Shown in pieces: positions 46,498 to 56,714 of a stretch of DNA of 64,000 bases; within the stretch, counting starts at the first letter, position 1; each line of letters begins with the position of its first letter. The notes beneath the pieces are model-generated. The model saw nothing but the letters and a program-made list of their open reading frames with translations, was not told where the DNA came from and ran no database searches. Source of the DNA: CAYPFY01 sp964410105 (GTDB lineage: Bacteria; Bacteroidota; Ignavibacteria; UBA10030; SZUA-254); the NCBI GenBank assembly GCA_964410105.1, contig CAYPFY010000002.1, positions 1-64,000 of the forward strand, written 5' to 3'. The translations under genes were made by a program, and so were the position numbers.

Positions 46498-49209
46498 TCA
46501 GAATTCTTTCGACGAGGAAACATGTGCGTCACCGAGTTTGACATTTTTCGGGAAAACGTTCGGAGGAAAGGGACGGGGGGGCATAGGGCGGTCCGCAAAA
46601 CTCTTCTTTGCCGTAAGAGACAGCACACTGCCGGCGAGAGATTCCGTGCCGGTGAGCCACGCTGAAACATTCCACGGCCTCGGCGATTCAGGCGACACGA
46701 TCCGGACCTCACATCTATGCTTACCCGCGGGGATTTTCAGGGTATGCCACGAAGAACGGGCCTCGGTCGGTTCAGACCGGGCCGTATCCACCTGGCCGTC
46801 GACGGACACAAGCGCCGCAAAACTCTTGGGCGCAGTTCTTGCAGGCGTCAGAAGCAGAGCAAGAAGTTTGGGAGAGTCGAGAGACACATCAAAAGACAGG
46901 CGGGCACCGTCGGACGTGAAGGACCGTCGGGCCGCCGATTCGGATTTGAGGCTCTGCGGGAGTCCGGAAAGATTTGCGTGGGAGGCAAGCTTCTCAGGGT
47001 TTAAAATCCTCACAGCTGAGCGTGGCCCATAGACGGAAAAGGTGATCTTATTCCCCTCCCTCCCGATAACATCGAACGGTGCCCCCGCCAGGAGGGGTTC
47101 GTCACAATCCTTAAGCGGATAAATTTCGTACACAGCCGTCTCATAGCCGCTCAGGGGAAGGTCCGCGACCTGCCCTTCACGATAGAGAGTCGGGGAAATC
47201 CAGTGGTCGGGATACACCCTCTCGAGAACAAGAGATGACCCCGAAGAATTCAGCCCCATCTCATCAGCAAACGGGACTTTTACCGACGTCGGGGTCATCA
47301 CCGGATTTCTGACGGCGAGGATCCCCCGGGAACCTTTGAAGTGTGCATAGCCATAAGGCTGGCCTTTCGTCGGGTCGCCGCCGAACATTTCCGTCGTCGA
47401 GAGAATGTCGAACCGATCCCGGGCCCATTTCATCGCCTGTCCGATTGCATCCCATTCCCCTTCGTTCAGAATATCGGGGGAGATATAGAGCTCCCACATC
47501 GCCACGCCGCGCGCGAGATACAGCACCACTTCATTCGTAAACTTATCGAGAGGCTCATCCTTGCCGCCGAGCCACTCAAGATTCCCCTTGATAATCCCGT
47601 GCGTCATCAGATTGGCGACAGGGAACCACATCTTCTGGCGTGTGAAATCATCATACAGAACAAAATCCCGGTACGTGATCGCAGCGTCGCGGGGACTGAT
47701 CGACGGAACATCTGCGTAGCCGAAATCGGCTCCCTGCATCCAAATCGTATTGGCATATAAAACCCACCAGGGGCTCAGCCATGTGCCCGAGGTAATATTC
47801 AGGAACATGCCGGGATTCCTCAGGCGCACGGCCCGGCACTTGCTGATCAGCGACTCCATCACCGAGCGGCGGGAAAAAATGCCGACGGGGTGGCCGTGAT
47901 CCGGCTCGCTGCAGGAAAACTGAATCCCATCCCACTTAAAATATCCGATTCCCTGGTCGGCAAAATCCGTGACCCGTTTTTCGAACAGTTTCTGATAATT
48001 CCGGCCGGCGAGGCAGAGCATCGCCGTATTACGGGTATGCCCGACGACCTCATAACCATGCGCCTTCATCCAGTCGATCCGTTTCATCCGGAACGAATAC
48101 CCGCCGGTCGGGCCGAGCCACATGCCGAGCGACGTATGAGTTTTCTTGAGTTCATCGGCGATGACCGTCAACCCCCGGGGAAACTCCTTGTCATTCAAAA
48201 CCCAGTCGCTCTCATACGTATCCCAGCCATCGTCGAGAACGAACGCATCCAGCTTTATGTCATGCTTCTCGATCATATTCCTGCGGATAAGATCGATCAT
48301 ATGGAACACATTCTTCTCCGTCATCCAATTCCCCTCGGGCACCTTGGGGTAGGTCATTGACCGGAGATCGTACCAGCTGTTATAGAGAGTAAACGGTTGC
48401 AGAGGAGTGATACGGATGTCGTCGACATACTTCATAAAAAACTGTTTCACATTTTTTGTTGGTGAAACCCCTTCAACGACCGTCTCGCTCTCAACCCAGG
48501 CCCCGTTGATTTTCTCGCCGACCTCGTGGCCGCACTGGATGCGGGAGGATTTTGCATCAAACACATTATCGGCTGCCGGATACTCCACGCCGAAAAACCC
48601 CCCTCCGGATAAAGAACGAAAGGCAACGGGTTGACCGAACCCCCCATCCTTCAGAACCGAGACTTTTTGTTTGACCCTTCCGTCGACCGGACAGATTTTC
48701 TGGAGAAAATGCCCCGCCTCGCCCGTATCCGAGAGAGCCAGAGATTTCTTGACATAAAACGCCTCCGGATCGAGGCGGTATCGCAACCGGGCCAGCAGCG
48801 GATAATCGATACCCGAAAGATCGATCAGAAGCTCCTTCTTTCCGGACCCGGGATCACGGAACTCATGGTGGTCGACATGAAATTCGGACTGAGTCAGACG
48901 AACAGGATTCTCTGCGTTATTGAGGTTTTTGGGGGCCTGCCAGTCGGTCCACATTATTTCTGCAGAGAAACCCCCGTCAGTTTCGATCTGTGCCGGTTTT
49001 GCCGCAAAAGACTTTGACCACTCGGCGTGTGTTGAAAGCTGCTCGGAGACAATCCTGTTAGAATCAATCGTCACTGAAAGTTCGACCCGAGCATTCGCGA
49101 GAATCAAGGAAAACTTTCCACGCGGCTCGCGCGCGGGACCCGGTTGGGCCGAAGCCAGGCAAAAAGCGAGATTCAGGGAAACGGTAAAAAACGCTACGTG
49201 TAAATTCAT
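46498..49209 (-). CDS. GH36/clan-D-like glycoside hydrolase
   Basis: The 903-aa protein has a signal peptide (ends LASAQ) and an N-terminal beta-supersandwich to about 270. A TIM barrel follows with LDAFVLDDGWDTYESDW and the nucleophile Asp in YFKWDGIQF (about 425), as in clan GH-D (GH27/GH36/GH31). The likely acid/base lies in QGADFGYADVP (about 496). C-terminal beta domains end in a Pro-rich tail. It resembles GH36 alpha-galactosidases or alpha-N-acetylgalactosaminidases but is divergent. ATG 49209 shares one base with the GH20 stop (TGATG); a GTG at 49212 is an alternative. Confidence 0.82.
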   Translation of the reverse strand: MNLHVAFFTVSLNLAFCLASAQPGPAREPRGKFSLILANARVELSVTIDSNRIVSEQLSTHAEWSKSFAAKPAQIETDGGFSAEIMWTDWQAPKNLNNAENPVRLTQSEFHVDHHEFRDPGSGKKELLIDLSGIDYPLLARLRYRLDPEAFYVKKSLALSDTGEAGHFLQKICPVDGRVKQKVSVLKDGGFGQPVAFRSLSGGGFFGVEYPAADNVFDAKSSRIQCGHEVGEKINGAWVESETVVEGVSPTKNVKQFFMKYVDDIRITPLQPFTLYNSWYDLRSMTYPKVPEGNWMTEKNVFHMIDLIRRNMIEKHDIKLDAFVLDDGWDTYESDWVLNDKEFPRGLTVIADELKKTHTSLGMWLGPTGGYSFRMKRIDWMKAHGYEVVGHTRNTAMLCLAGRNYQKLFEKRVTDFADQGIGYFKWDGIQFSCSEPDHGHPVGIFSRRSVMESLISKCRAVRLRNPGMFLNITSGTWLSPWWVLYANTIWMQGADFGYADVPSISPRDAAITYRDFVLYDDFTRQKMWFPVANLMTHGIIKGNLEWLGGKDEPLDKFTNEVVLYLARGVAMWELYISPDILNEGEWDAIGQAMKWARDRFDILSTTEMFGGDPTKGQPYGYAHFKGSRGILAVRNPVMTPTSVKVPFADEMGLNSSGSSLVLERVYPDHWISPTLYREGQVADLPLSGYETAVYEIYPLKDCDEPLLAGAPFDVIGREGNKITFSVYGPRSAVRILNPEKLASHANLSGLPQSLKSESAARRSFTSDGARLSFDVSLDSPKLLALLLTPARTAPKSFAALVSVDGQVDTARSEPTEARSSWHTLKIPAGKHRCEVRIVSPESPRPWNVSAWLTGTESLAGSVLSLTAKKSFADRPMPPRPFPPNVFPKNVKLGDAHVSSSKEF

Positions 49210-51449
49210 CACTTCACCTCGATCTCATCGGCAAAGAGCCACGAATCGCTTCCGGCGCCGGGTTTTCCGGCCGGAATCTTCCCTGAGTTGAGTGCGACGA
49301 CCTTCACAAACCTCGCCGGACGGCTGTCGAATTTCACAAAAAGATGAGATCCGGAGCGTGCAATTTTATCAAAGGAAAGTTTTCCCACGCTTATGAGATC
49401 GAGAGAATCGGTTCCGGAAAAAACCTCAAAACTCTTCGGCGGATAAATCCAGCTCGCCTCGGACGCCACAAAATTCATCGACACCTGTGAAACGGGCACC
49501 GGTTGGCCGAGGTCGATAACAGCTTCCAGATCGGGGCCCCACCACCCGATCCACCCCTGGCCGACGCTGGACGAATCTCCCAGAACGCCGTCGACGAGAC
49601 TAAAGGCGCCGGACCCGTAATAATCCTTATGCGGAGGAGTCTTGAGAACAACAGACTTCCCTGTCGATTTCGAAACATGGAATTCGCGTGTGGATGATCT
49701 TCCCTCCTGCCCGTCGGCTCCAACTGCGAGGAATTTTAGAGCCCCATCGCTTGTCACATGAATCGGGGAAGAATAGCGTGCTGATCCCGTGGATGGCGGA
49801 GAGCCGTCGAGAGTGAAAAAGATCGACGAAGAGTCAAGCGGAGAGGACAGTTCAACAGAGACGCCATCCGGGGCAGGCGATACCTTTGGTGCAACCTGGA
49901 AAACGGAGCGAGAATAATTCACGTCCATCTCATCCAGGAGGTGAAAATGCCCGAAAAGGCGCTTTTGAAAATTTTTATAATCACGCGCTTCGCGGGGACT
50001 CCACAAGACTTCGGAAAGGGCGGCCATGCGGGGCATAGCCATATACTCCACCTGTCGAGGAGAGGTAATATACTCGGTCCAGACGTTTCCCTGAGCACCG
50101 CGAATGAACCGTTGCTCGTCAACGGAAAGTTCAGTGGGGACAGGCTCATAGGAATACACCTTTTCCACAGTCGTATAACCCCCGATGGCGAGCGGTTCAT
50201 CCTGGGGAAAGCCCTGATAGTGATCGAAATAGCAAAAACCTCCAGGCGACATAACTGCGGAATGCTTTTGGCGGGCGGCAGCGATACCGCCATCGGTCCC
50301 TCTCCAGCTCATCACCGTAGCATTCGGGGCGAGGCCCCCGTCGAGAATCTCGTCCCATCCGACAATCTGCTTCCCTTTTGAATTCAAAAACTTCTCAATC
50401 CGGCGGATAAAATAACTCTGCAGCTCATTTTCATCCTTGAGCCCCTCTTTTTTCATGAGCTCCTGGCAGTAGGCGCACGATTTCCAGCGCGTCTTCGGGC
50501 ATTCATCCCCGCCGATATGAACATATTTCCCCGGAAAGAGATCGCACACTTCGCTCAGAACGTTTTCAAGAAACTCGAACGTATGCTCCTTCGGGCAATA
50601 AACATCGTCGAAAACCCCCCATCCTCTGGCCACGTCGAACGGACCCCCGGTGCACGAGAGTTCCGGATAGGAGGCGAGGGCAGCGACGGAATGCCCGGGC
50701 ATTTCAATTTCAGGAACAATCGTGATATGGCGCTTCTGTGCATAGCGGACGAGCTCCCTGATATCATCCTGCGAATAGAACCCCCCATAGCGGATCGAGT
50801 CGAACTTCTGGGCGTCATAGGGACCGATCATCGACCCGTTGCGCCATGCGCCGATCTCGGTCAGCCTGGGATACTTCCGGATCTCTATCCGCCACCCCTG
50901 ATCCTCCGTCAGATGCAGATGAAACATATTCATCTTATACATCGCGATATAGTCGATGTATTTTTTCACAAACTCGACAGGGAAAAAGTGCCGGCAGACA
51001 TCAAGATGCATCCCGCGCCAGGAGAATCGGGGCGCATCGTCGATCTCCAGGCAGGGAACCTCGGGATCACCCCTGGTAAGAAGTTGACACAGCGTCTGAA
51101 AGCCGTAAAAAATCCCGGCGCGACCCCCGCTTAACGAAATCCCATCCCGTGCGATGCTGAGCGAATAACTCTCATCCTTCTCATCGTCGCGCAGAGAAAT
51201 CCAGACACACCCTGCGGCTGGTTTTTTCCGCACCTCAGCCCGAAGAGCAAACCCAAAGCGTTTCGCAAATATTTCTGCAAAAACGTCTCCCTCTCCGGCA
51301 AGATCCTTAGATGAGGCGGCGATTCGGGTTTTCGTATCAAACCGGAACGTTCCCTCCTTCACACGAAGCGTGGATGGCACTGGAATAAGAGGAAAAGCAA
51401 AAGTTTGTGCCGAAATTGCCGCCGCTGCCAGAACCGAAGAGAGCCGCAT
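49209..51449 (-). CDS. GH20 beta-N-acetylhexosaminidase
   Basis: The 746-aa protein starts MRLSSVLAAAAISAQTFAFP (signal peptide). The GH20b domain (about 20-130) is followed by the barrel, with WRGMHLDVCRHFFPVEF, LHLTEDQGWRIEI and the catalytic Asp-Glu pair in HIGGDECPK (about 313). A chitobiase/HEX C-terminal domain (about 540-600) and a discoidin-like domain (about 610-746) end the protein. It removes terminal beta-GlcNAc or GalNAc by substrate assistance. A GTG at 51455 is a possible earlier start. It lies 41 bp after the barrel gene and overlaps the GH36-like gene by one base. Confidence 0.94.
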   Translation of the reverse strand: MRLSSVLAAAAISAQTFAFPLIPVPSTLRVKEGTFRFDTKTRIAASSKDLAGEGDVFAEIFAKRFGFALRAEVRKKPAAGCVWISLRDDEKDESYSLSIARDGISLSGGRAGIFYGFQTLCQLLTRGDPEVPCLEIDDAPRFSWRGMHLDVCRHFFPVEFVKKYIDYIAMYKMNMFHLHLTEDQGWRIEIRKYPRLTEIGAWRNGSMIGPYDAQKFDSIRYGGFYSQDDIRELVRYAQKRHITIVPEIEMPGHSVAALASYPELSCTGGPFDVARGWGVFDDVYCPKEHTFEFLENVLSEVCDLFPGKYVHIGGDECPKTRWKSCAYCQELMKKEGLKDENELQSYFIRRIEKFLNSKGKQIVGWDEILDGGLAPNATVMSWRGTDGGIAAARQKHSAVMSPGGFCYFDHYQGFPQDEPLAIGGYTTVEKVYSYEPVPTELSVDEQRFIRGAQGNVWTEYITSPRQVEYMAMPRMAALSEVLWSPREARDYKNFQKRLFGHFHLLDEMDVNYSRSVFQVAPKVSPAPDGVSVELSSPLDSSSIFFTLDGSPPSTGSARYSSPIHVTSDGALKFLAVGADGQEGRSSTREFHVSKSTGKSVVLKTPPHKDYYGSGAFSLVDGVLGDSSSVGQGWIGWWGPDLEAVIDLGQPVPVSQVSMNFVASEASWIYPPKSFEVFSGTDSLDLISVGKLSFDKIARSGSHLFVKFDSRPARFVKVVALNSGKIPAGKPGAGSDSWLFADEIEVK

Positions 51450-51490
51450 GAACACGACAGACTGTCCTTTGCTACGGTGAATAAACGAGA

Positions 51491-52057
51491 CTAATACCAG
51501 ATCGTAAAGCCGACGGAGACAGTCAACTGATTCACTCCGTACCGATTGACAGCGCCGCTCGGATTCAAAGTAATCTGAAGGTACTGAATCCCCGCATTCA
51601 GCAATCCCTTATCTGTCACGGCAAATTTCGCGCCCCCTCGGGCTCCCCAGCTGAAACCACTCCGCGAGGTCCCATCGGTCTGAGTGGCAAATCCGACGAG
51701 CCCTTCGATGAACGGATACGCCGTCCCCTCCGTCCGAAAGTTATAGGCCGGGGCTACCAGAATCAGAAACTGCACCGTAGAATTGTTTCCTGAATTAATC
51801 ACGGTGACCCCGAACGGATTAACACCGAGCTCAAAACCATCATCGACGAAGTAGCCGAGATAGGGCTCAAACGAGAAGATCGTCGTCGACTCACCTGAAT
51901 TCCCATTGGAGACGGGAGTAACCACTTCAAAGGCAATATTCCCCCCCAGTTCCGTCGTCCCCTTCAGGGCAAATTTCTTCGTCTCCTGAGAAAGCGATGC
52001 TGAGGTCAACAGCGCGGTCGCGAGAAGCGCAGCCACACATACCGAAAATGTTTTCAT
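51491..52057 (-). CDS. Small outer-membrane beta-barrel protein
   Basis: The 188-aa protein starts MKTFSVCVAALLATALLTSA with cleavage near SLSQ. About eight amphipathic strands follow (LGGNIAFEVVTPVSNG, FSFEPYLGYFVDDGFELGVN, LLNAGIQYLQITLNPSG), and it ends TVSVGFTIWY with a terminal aromatic, like OmpA/OprW-type 8-strand barrels. It lies 38 bp after GH31 and before GH20. The larger frame to 52102 lacks a better start. Its role is unknown; a pore or a surface anchor for sugar uptake is a guess. Confidence 0.75.
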   Translation of the reverse strand: MKTFSVCVAALLATALLTSASLSQETKKFALKGTTELGGNIAFEVVTPVSNGNSGESTTIFSFEPYLGYFVDDGFELGVNPFGVTVINSGNNSTVQFLILVAPAYNFRTEGTAYPFIEGLVGFATQTDGTSRSGFSWGARGGAKFAVTDKGLLNAGIQYLQITLNPSGAVNRYGVNQLTVSVGFTIWY

Positions 52058-52095
52058 AAAAGCGCCCTTCGAAGTTATGATTTTCTTAACAAAGA

Positions 52096-54468
52096 CTACC
52101 AATGAACAATGATCCGTGAATCAGCATTCCGGAAATACAAATTCCGGACATTCAAAGGGCCGGTCGAATAGTGAGCCGTTTCATGATTAACCGAGATGTT
52201 CCGGATCCCTTCAAACTGATGCATGCATAGATTAATGACGGCGAAACGAGACGTGAAAGACCCTTCCCGGCCGTCGAACACGATTTCCCTCGATGAAGGA
52301 TCGAACGAGATCTTCCGCATATAGAACATTCCGTGAGAATAATCGACCGACACGCCATCGTCCTCATAATAGAGAAAAGATGATTTCGGGCCGTCATAAA
52401 CATGAATCTTCAGAGTATCGGAGCTTGTCAGCGAATACTGAGTCACCGGTTGCATCGGAATAATGGCGCCGGCCCTGACGAACACCGGGAGATCGTTCAA
52501 CGGCGCATCCACGATAAAATCCTGACCCCCCTTAAAAACCTGTTCCGTCGACAGGCGGTACCAGCTCCCGGCCGGAAAATAGACCCGGGCAAGCTTCTCG
52601 GTGCTCGCAACGGGCGCGACCAGCATATTATCGCCAAAAAGATATTCCTGCTGAAACTGTTCCCAGTAGATATGCTCATCGAACGGCGAGTCGAGAGCCA
52701 GCGACCGGGCAACCGGCATTCCGGATAAAGTCGTCTGATAGAAAGTCGAGTACACGTAGGGCAGAAGCTCATAACGGAGGCCGATCACCCGGCGTGAAGC
52801 GGCTTCGACCTCTTCGCCGAATGACCAGGGCTCCTGCCGTTTCATCGCGTATTCCTTATGATTGCGGAAAAACGGAGTAAACGTCCCGATGGAAAGCCAT
52901 CGGAGAAACAATTCCGGTGTAGCGTCGCCTGAAAACCCGCCGATATCCGGCCCCGCGAAAGCCACTCCTGAGATTCCCATAGAATTCACCATCCGTACGG
53001 CCAGAAGCATATGATCGTCGGAGGGAACATTATCGCCGGTCCAGACCGCTGAGAACCTTTGCACCCCTGCATAACCGGCTCTCGTCAGCACAAAAGGGCG
53101 GCGCCCGTTCATCAGAGATTTCGCCCCTTCGTACGTACTGCGGGCCATCTCGAGGCCATAGATATTATGCGCCTGGCTCATCGTCATCGGAGAAACCTCG
53201 CCGGCGCACTCGACCAGATCGGGAACATGCTGACCCCAGACGGCGGGCTCATTCATATCGTTCCAGAACCCTTCCACGCCGGGCGAGATCAGTCTTTGGA
53301 AGTTCTTCCCCCACCACAGCCTCGCCGCGTCCTTCGTAAAGTCGGGAAAATGACAGCGCCCCGGCCACACGGACCCCACATAAAAACTTCCATCCGGATA
53401 TTTCAGGAAAAAGTCATTCTTCGAACCCTCGTCGTAGGCAAAATACCCCGGCTCGACTTTGATGCCCGGATCCACGATCGTCACAAGATGGAACCCCCAC
53501 CGTTTCAGCGTATCGATCATTCTTGCGGGATCCGGGAATCTTTCGGGATTCCAGGTAAAAATCTTGTACGAATCCATGTAGTGAATATCCAGATAAATCA
53601 CGTCGGCGGGGATCTTCTTCTCCCGGAAAGTTCTGGCGAGGTTAATCACTTCCCTGTCGGGATAATAGCTCCATCGGCACTGCTGATAGCCGAGGCCCCA
53701 GAGCGGGGGGAGAGGCATTCGTCCGGTGAGATATGTATATCCCTCAATAATTCCTGCCGGGGATGTTCCCGCGAAGAAGTAATAATTCATTTCCCCTTCG
53801 GCAGCGGAGAAGAAAAACCTCTCGTTATCGGTTGACGCCCCGAAATCGAACGTCGTCCGGCTCGTATTATCCAGAAAAACCCCATAGGCCGAATGATCAT
53901 GGAGCCCTATAAAAAACGGGATCGAGCTATAAAGCGGATCATCCTCGGTGCCGTAGGCATAGTGATCCGTGTTCCAGTTCACGAACGACCGGCCCCGCCG
54001 GTCGAGTCTCCCCGTCTTCTCCCCCAGTCCGAGGAACCGCTCATCCTGAAAAAGCCTTTTGAAGCACGAAACAGATGTCCCCTGCCACGTAATGCCGAGG
54101 TGAGCATCATCCTCGTTGAGCAGCTTTCCGTCTCTATAAAAGTGAAACCTCAGCGGGCTCTTTGTCACGATCACGGTCAGTGAGGAGGTTTTCAGAACAA
54201 CCTGGGCGGGCCCATCCTGGATTTCCGAAAAATTGCCGGAGGCCTCATGAACGACGGCGTATGAAAAATCCCTCGAGAACTCGTCTTTCGCGGCCCGGAG
54301 GCGAACAATATCGGGCCGGTAGACCGTCAGAGAAACCCTTGCATTGGCGGCGACAAAGACGACGCCGTGATCCGATTTCTTCAGAGAAACGAAATTCCCA
54401 AGCTGTTCCGAGACAGCGGCCCATGAAGTCGCGGCCGACAGCAAAAGACACGCGCAGAAAAAGGTCAT
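52096..54468 (-). CDS. GH31 alpha-glucosidase/alpha-xylosidase
   Basis: The 790-aa protein has a signal peptide (MTFFCACLLLSAATSWAA). An N-terminal sandwich with FLGLGEKTGRLDRRG precedes the GH31 barrel: LPPLWGLGYQQCRWSYY, DVIYLDIHYMDSYKIFTW and the nucleophile Asp in EGFWNDMNEPAVWG (about 403). The acid/base region is VWTGDNVPSDDHML, then AFAGPDIGGFSGD. It would remove alpha-linked glucose or xylose from oligosaccharides. Its ATG overlaps the GH35 stop (ATGA). In an N-glycan context it could act like glucosidase II, but the specificity is not readable. Confidence 0.93.
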   Translation of the reverse strand: MTFFCACLLLSAATSWAAVSEQLGNFVSLKKSDHGVVFVAANARVSLTVYRPDIVRLRAAKDEFSRDFSYAVVHEASGNFSEIQDGPAQVVLKTSSLTVIVTKSPLRFHFYRDGKLLNEDDAHLGITWQGTSVSCFKRLFQDERFLGLGEKTGRLDRRGRSFVNWNTDHYAYGTEDDPLYSSIPFFIGLHDHSAYGVFLDNTSRTTFDFGASTDNERFFFSAAEGEMNYYFFAGTSPAGIIEGYTYLTGRMPLPPLWGLGYQQCRWSYYPDREVINLARTFREKKIPADVIYLDIHYMDSYKIFTWNPERFPDPARMIDTLKRWGFHLVTIVDPGIKVEPGYFAYDEGSKNDFFLKYPDGSFYVGSVWPGRCHFPDFTKDAARLWWGKNFQRLISPGVEGFWNDMNEPAVWGQHVPDLVECAGEVSPMTMSQAHNIYGLEMARSTYEGAKSLMNGRRPFVLTRAGYAGVQRFSAVWTGDNVPSDDHMLLAVRMVNSMGISGVAFAGPDIGGFSGDATPELFLRWLSIGTFTPFFRNHKEYAMKRQEPWSFGEEVEAASRRVIGLRYELLPYVYSTFYQTTLSGMPVARSLALDSPFDEHIYWEQFQQEYLFGDNMLVAPVASTEKLARVYFPAGSWYRLSTEQVFKGGQDFIVDAPLNDLPVFVRAGAIIPMQPVTQYSLTSSDTLKIHVYDGPKSSFLYYEDDGVSVDYSHGMFYMRKISFDPSSREIVFDGREGSFTSRFAVINLCMHQFEGIRNISVNHETAHYSTGPLNVRNLYFRNADSRIIVHW

Positions 54469-56714
54469 TTCGTCAACTCAAATTCGTTCTTCCTGAGATA
54501 GAACCTGTAAGACTTAATCTTGCCGGGGGCGTCCTCCTGTCTCGGAAGATAGCGAAACCCGGCGACATTCCTCGACTCACCCAGATCGATCGCAATCGCG
54601 TGGGGATGGTCGGGTTTGCTCTTCCCCCACTCTGTATGCCAGATCGTATGAGAATCGTCATCGAACGCGTTTTCAGCATGTCCGTCCTCAGCGTCGAGCT
54701 CCTCGCTGTCGACGGTAAAGACAGACCATTTCTCTCGTGGAAGCGCATGGCCCGCAGAGTCGAGCAGATAAAACTCCGCGATCGAGGCAAAATGATCGTG
54801 CGCCAGCGACGACAGAGATTGCAGACAGGCGAAGCGGGCTGGTCGGGGAGAGAACGCGACACTTTGCAAGGAATCCCCCAGAAAACCTTCCGCCGCCACA
54901 TCATGGGAGTCAAGACGAAGTGTTCCTGAAACCCGGTGCGGCAGGGGAGGTTTCAGTCTGTCCGGAACCAACTCATCGAGCACAGCCCCTTGAGCCCCTT
55001 CCACCGATTGCTTCGCGGCCCCGGACTCAAAGACGACGAGGTCGTTCTCGCCCTGCTTCAGCCATGGCCCCGGCACATACAGAGTCTGCTGCGGCCCTAC
55101 GTACCAGTAGCGGCCGAGCGGGTGGCCGTTCACCCAGGCGCAGCCCTTATTCCAGCCGTGCATATCCAGAAAACCGTCGCCCGCCCGTGCAAGCGAAAAT
55201 TTTCCACGATAGAATCTCGGCCCGGACCGTTCGGAAGTCTGCGTCCAGCGGAGAGAATTCAGACTGTCCATAGGAAGTGAAAAAATCTGCCAGTTGACGA
55301 ACTCACGGCCGTTGACGGTAATTTTTTCAATACCCTTCCGGTTATCCAGCATCTCACGACCATAATTGATGCGCCCGCCATTCTCGACGAGAACATCGAG
55401 AGTCCCGGAAGTTTTCAGCGCCAGAGGTTTGAATTTATATCTTCTGTCGAGTACGCCGATTTCATCGCGATTCAGAAAAACCGTGCAATAATCACGCAGC
55501 CCCTTGATGACGAGTTCCCCCGGAGAATCGACAGCCGTTCTATACAGAATAAATCCGTAAGACTGGCCGACATCCTCCATGGAGAGAAGGTTTTTTGATG
55601 TGAAAGGTTGAGGCAGCCCGTCGAACAGGCTTACCGATTCCCTCAGCGGCACCTTCGGAATTCGGACTGGCGGATTCTGCGGCGGGATTTCCCGGGTAGG
55701 CGAATACTTCTTCAAAACATCACGGAACGCAAAATACTTCGGCGTAGGCCGGCCCGTCTCGTCGAGGGGAGCGTCATAATCATAGCTGGTCGGTTGTGGT
55801 TGAAACCTTCCCCCGAAATTCGCACCGTTCATGAACCCGAAATTCGTCCCCCCGTGGAACATATACAGGCTCACCGAGATCCCGTGAGCCAGCAGCCAAT
55901 CGAGCTCACGTGCGCTCTCAGCGCCATCGACCACGGAATGCTTTTCCCCCCAATGATCGAGCCAGCCGGGGTAGAATTCAGGGACAAAGAACGGGCCGTT
56001 GGGGCGGAATCGTTTCACCGCTCGAAAAACTTCCTCGCCTGTCGCCCCGTTCACAGCCGGGAGAACGTCGGGCAGATAAGCATTCGGCATCTGGGAGGGT
56101 CCGTCGGCTGTAAAGAGAGGAACCTCAAAGCCGGCATGGCGGATCATGTTTCGAACCGAACCCTCGTAGAGCGTATCCTTGCCATAGGATCCGTATTCAT
56201 TCTCCACCTGCACCATAATAATCGGGCCGCCGCGGGTAATCTGGAGTGAAGTCAGCTCCTCGCCGACGTGCCTGATATATTCTTCGGAATACCTCAGAAA
56301 GCGTTCATCCCGGCTCCTCACAACGAGATCGTGTTCCTTCAGCAGCCACGAGGGAAATCCGCCGAACTCCCACTCAGCGCAGGCATAGGGGCCCGGGCGC
56401 AGGATAACATACAGCCCGACCTCCTGTGCGGTGCGCACAAAAGCGGCAACATCGGCCATCCCGGAAAAGTCGAACCGGCCGGGACGGGGCTCATGGACAT
56501 TCCAGAACATATACGTCGAGACCGTATTGAGCCCCATGCACTTTGCCTTCACCAGCCGATCCCGCCAGTATTCCCGTGGAATGCGGGAATAATGCATCTC
56601 GCCGCTTATAATTTGAAACGGCTTCCCGTTCAACAGAAACTGAGGCCCGTCGGCCGTAAAAGACTGGGAATAGGCGCAGCTCCAGAACCCGATAATCAAT
56701 GCGAAAAATTTCAT
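54465..56714 (-). CDS. GH35 beta-galactosidase
   Basis: The 749-aa protein starts MKFFALIIGFWSCAYSQSF (signal peptide; the frame upstream to 56852 is overlap). The barrel has GEMHYSRIPREYWRDRL, the acid/base in QVENEYGSYG (about 170), the nucleophile region FVPEFYPGWLDHWG (about 245) and MFHGGTNFGFMNG, all GH35 hallmarks. Jelly-roll domains and a C-terminal discoidin-like segment (HTIWHTEWGKSKPDHPH) follow. It removes terminal beta-galactose, for example from LacNAc antennae. Its ATG overlaps the stop of the NagB/PIG-L gene (ATGA). Confidence 0.94.
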   Translation of the reverse strand: MKFFALIIGFWSCAYSQSFTADGPQFLLNGKPFQIISGEMHYSRIPREYWRDRLVKAKCMGLNTVSTYMFWNVHEPRPGRFDFSGMADVAAFVRTAQEVGLYVILRPGPYACAEWEFGGFPSWLLKEHDLVVRSRDERFLRYSEEYIRHVGEELTSLQITRGGPIIMVQVENEYGSYGKDTLYEGSVRNMIRHAGFEVPLFTADGPSQMPNAYLPDVLPAVNGATGEEVFRAVKRFRPNGPFFVPEFYPGWLDHWGEKHSVVDGAESARELDWLLAHGISVSLYMFHGGTNFGFMNGANFGGRFQPQPTSYDYDAPLDETGRPTPKYFAFRDVLKKYSPTREIPPQNPPVRIPKVPLRESVSLFDGLPQPFTSKNLLSMEDVGQSYGFILYRTAVDSPGELVIKGLRDYCTVFLNRDEIGVLDRRYKFKPLALKTSGTLDVLVENGGRINYGREMLDNRKGIEKITVNGREFVNWQIFSLPMDSLNSLRWTQTSERSGPRFYRGKFSLARAGDGFLDMHGWNKGCAWVNGHPLGRYWYVGPQQTLYVPGPWLKQGENDLVVFESGAAKQSVEGAQGAVLDELVPDRLKPPLPHRVSGTLRLDSHDVAAEGFLGDSLQSVAFSPRPARFACLQSLSSLAHDHFASIAEFYLLDSAGHALPREKWSVFTVDSEELDAEDGHAENAFDDDSHTIWHTEWGKSKPDHPHAIAIDLGESRNVAGFRYLPRQEDAPGKIKSYRFYLRKNEFELTK

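Noticed and set aside
46490..46712. N-terminal extension of the GH27 protein (74 residues)
   Set aside because: It overlaps the GH36-like gene, is basic and featureless, and the signal peptide begins at the ATG at 46490.
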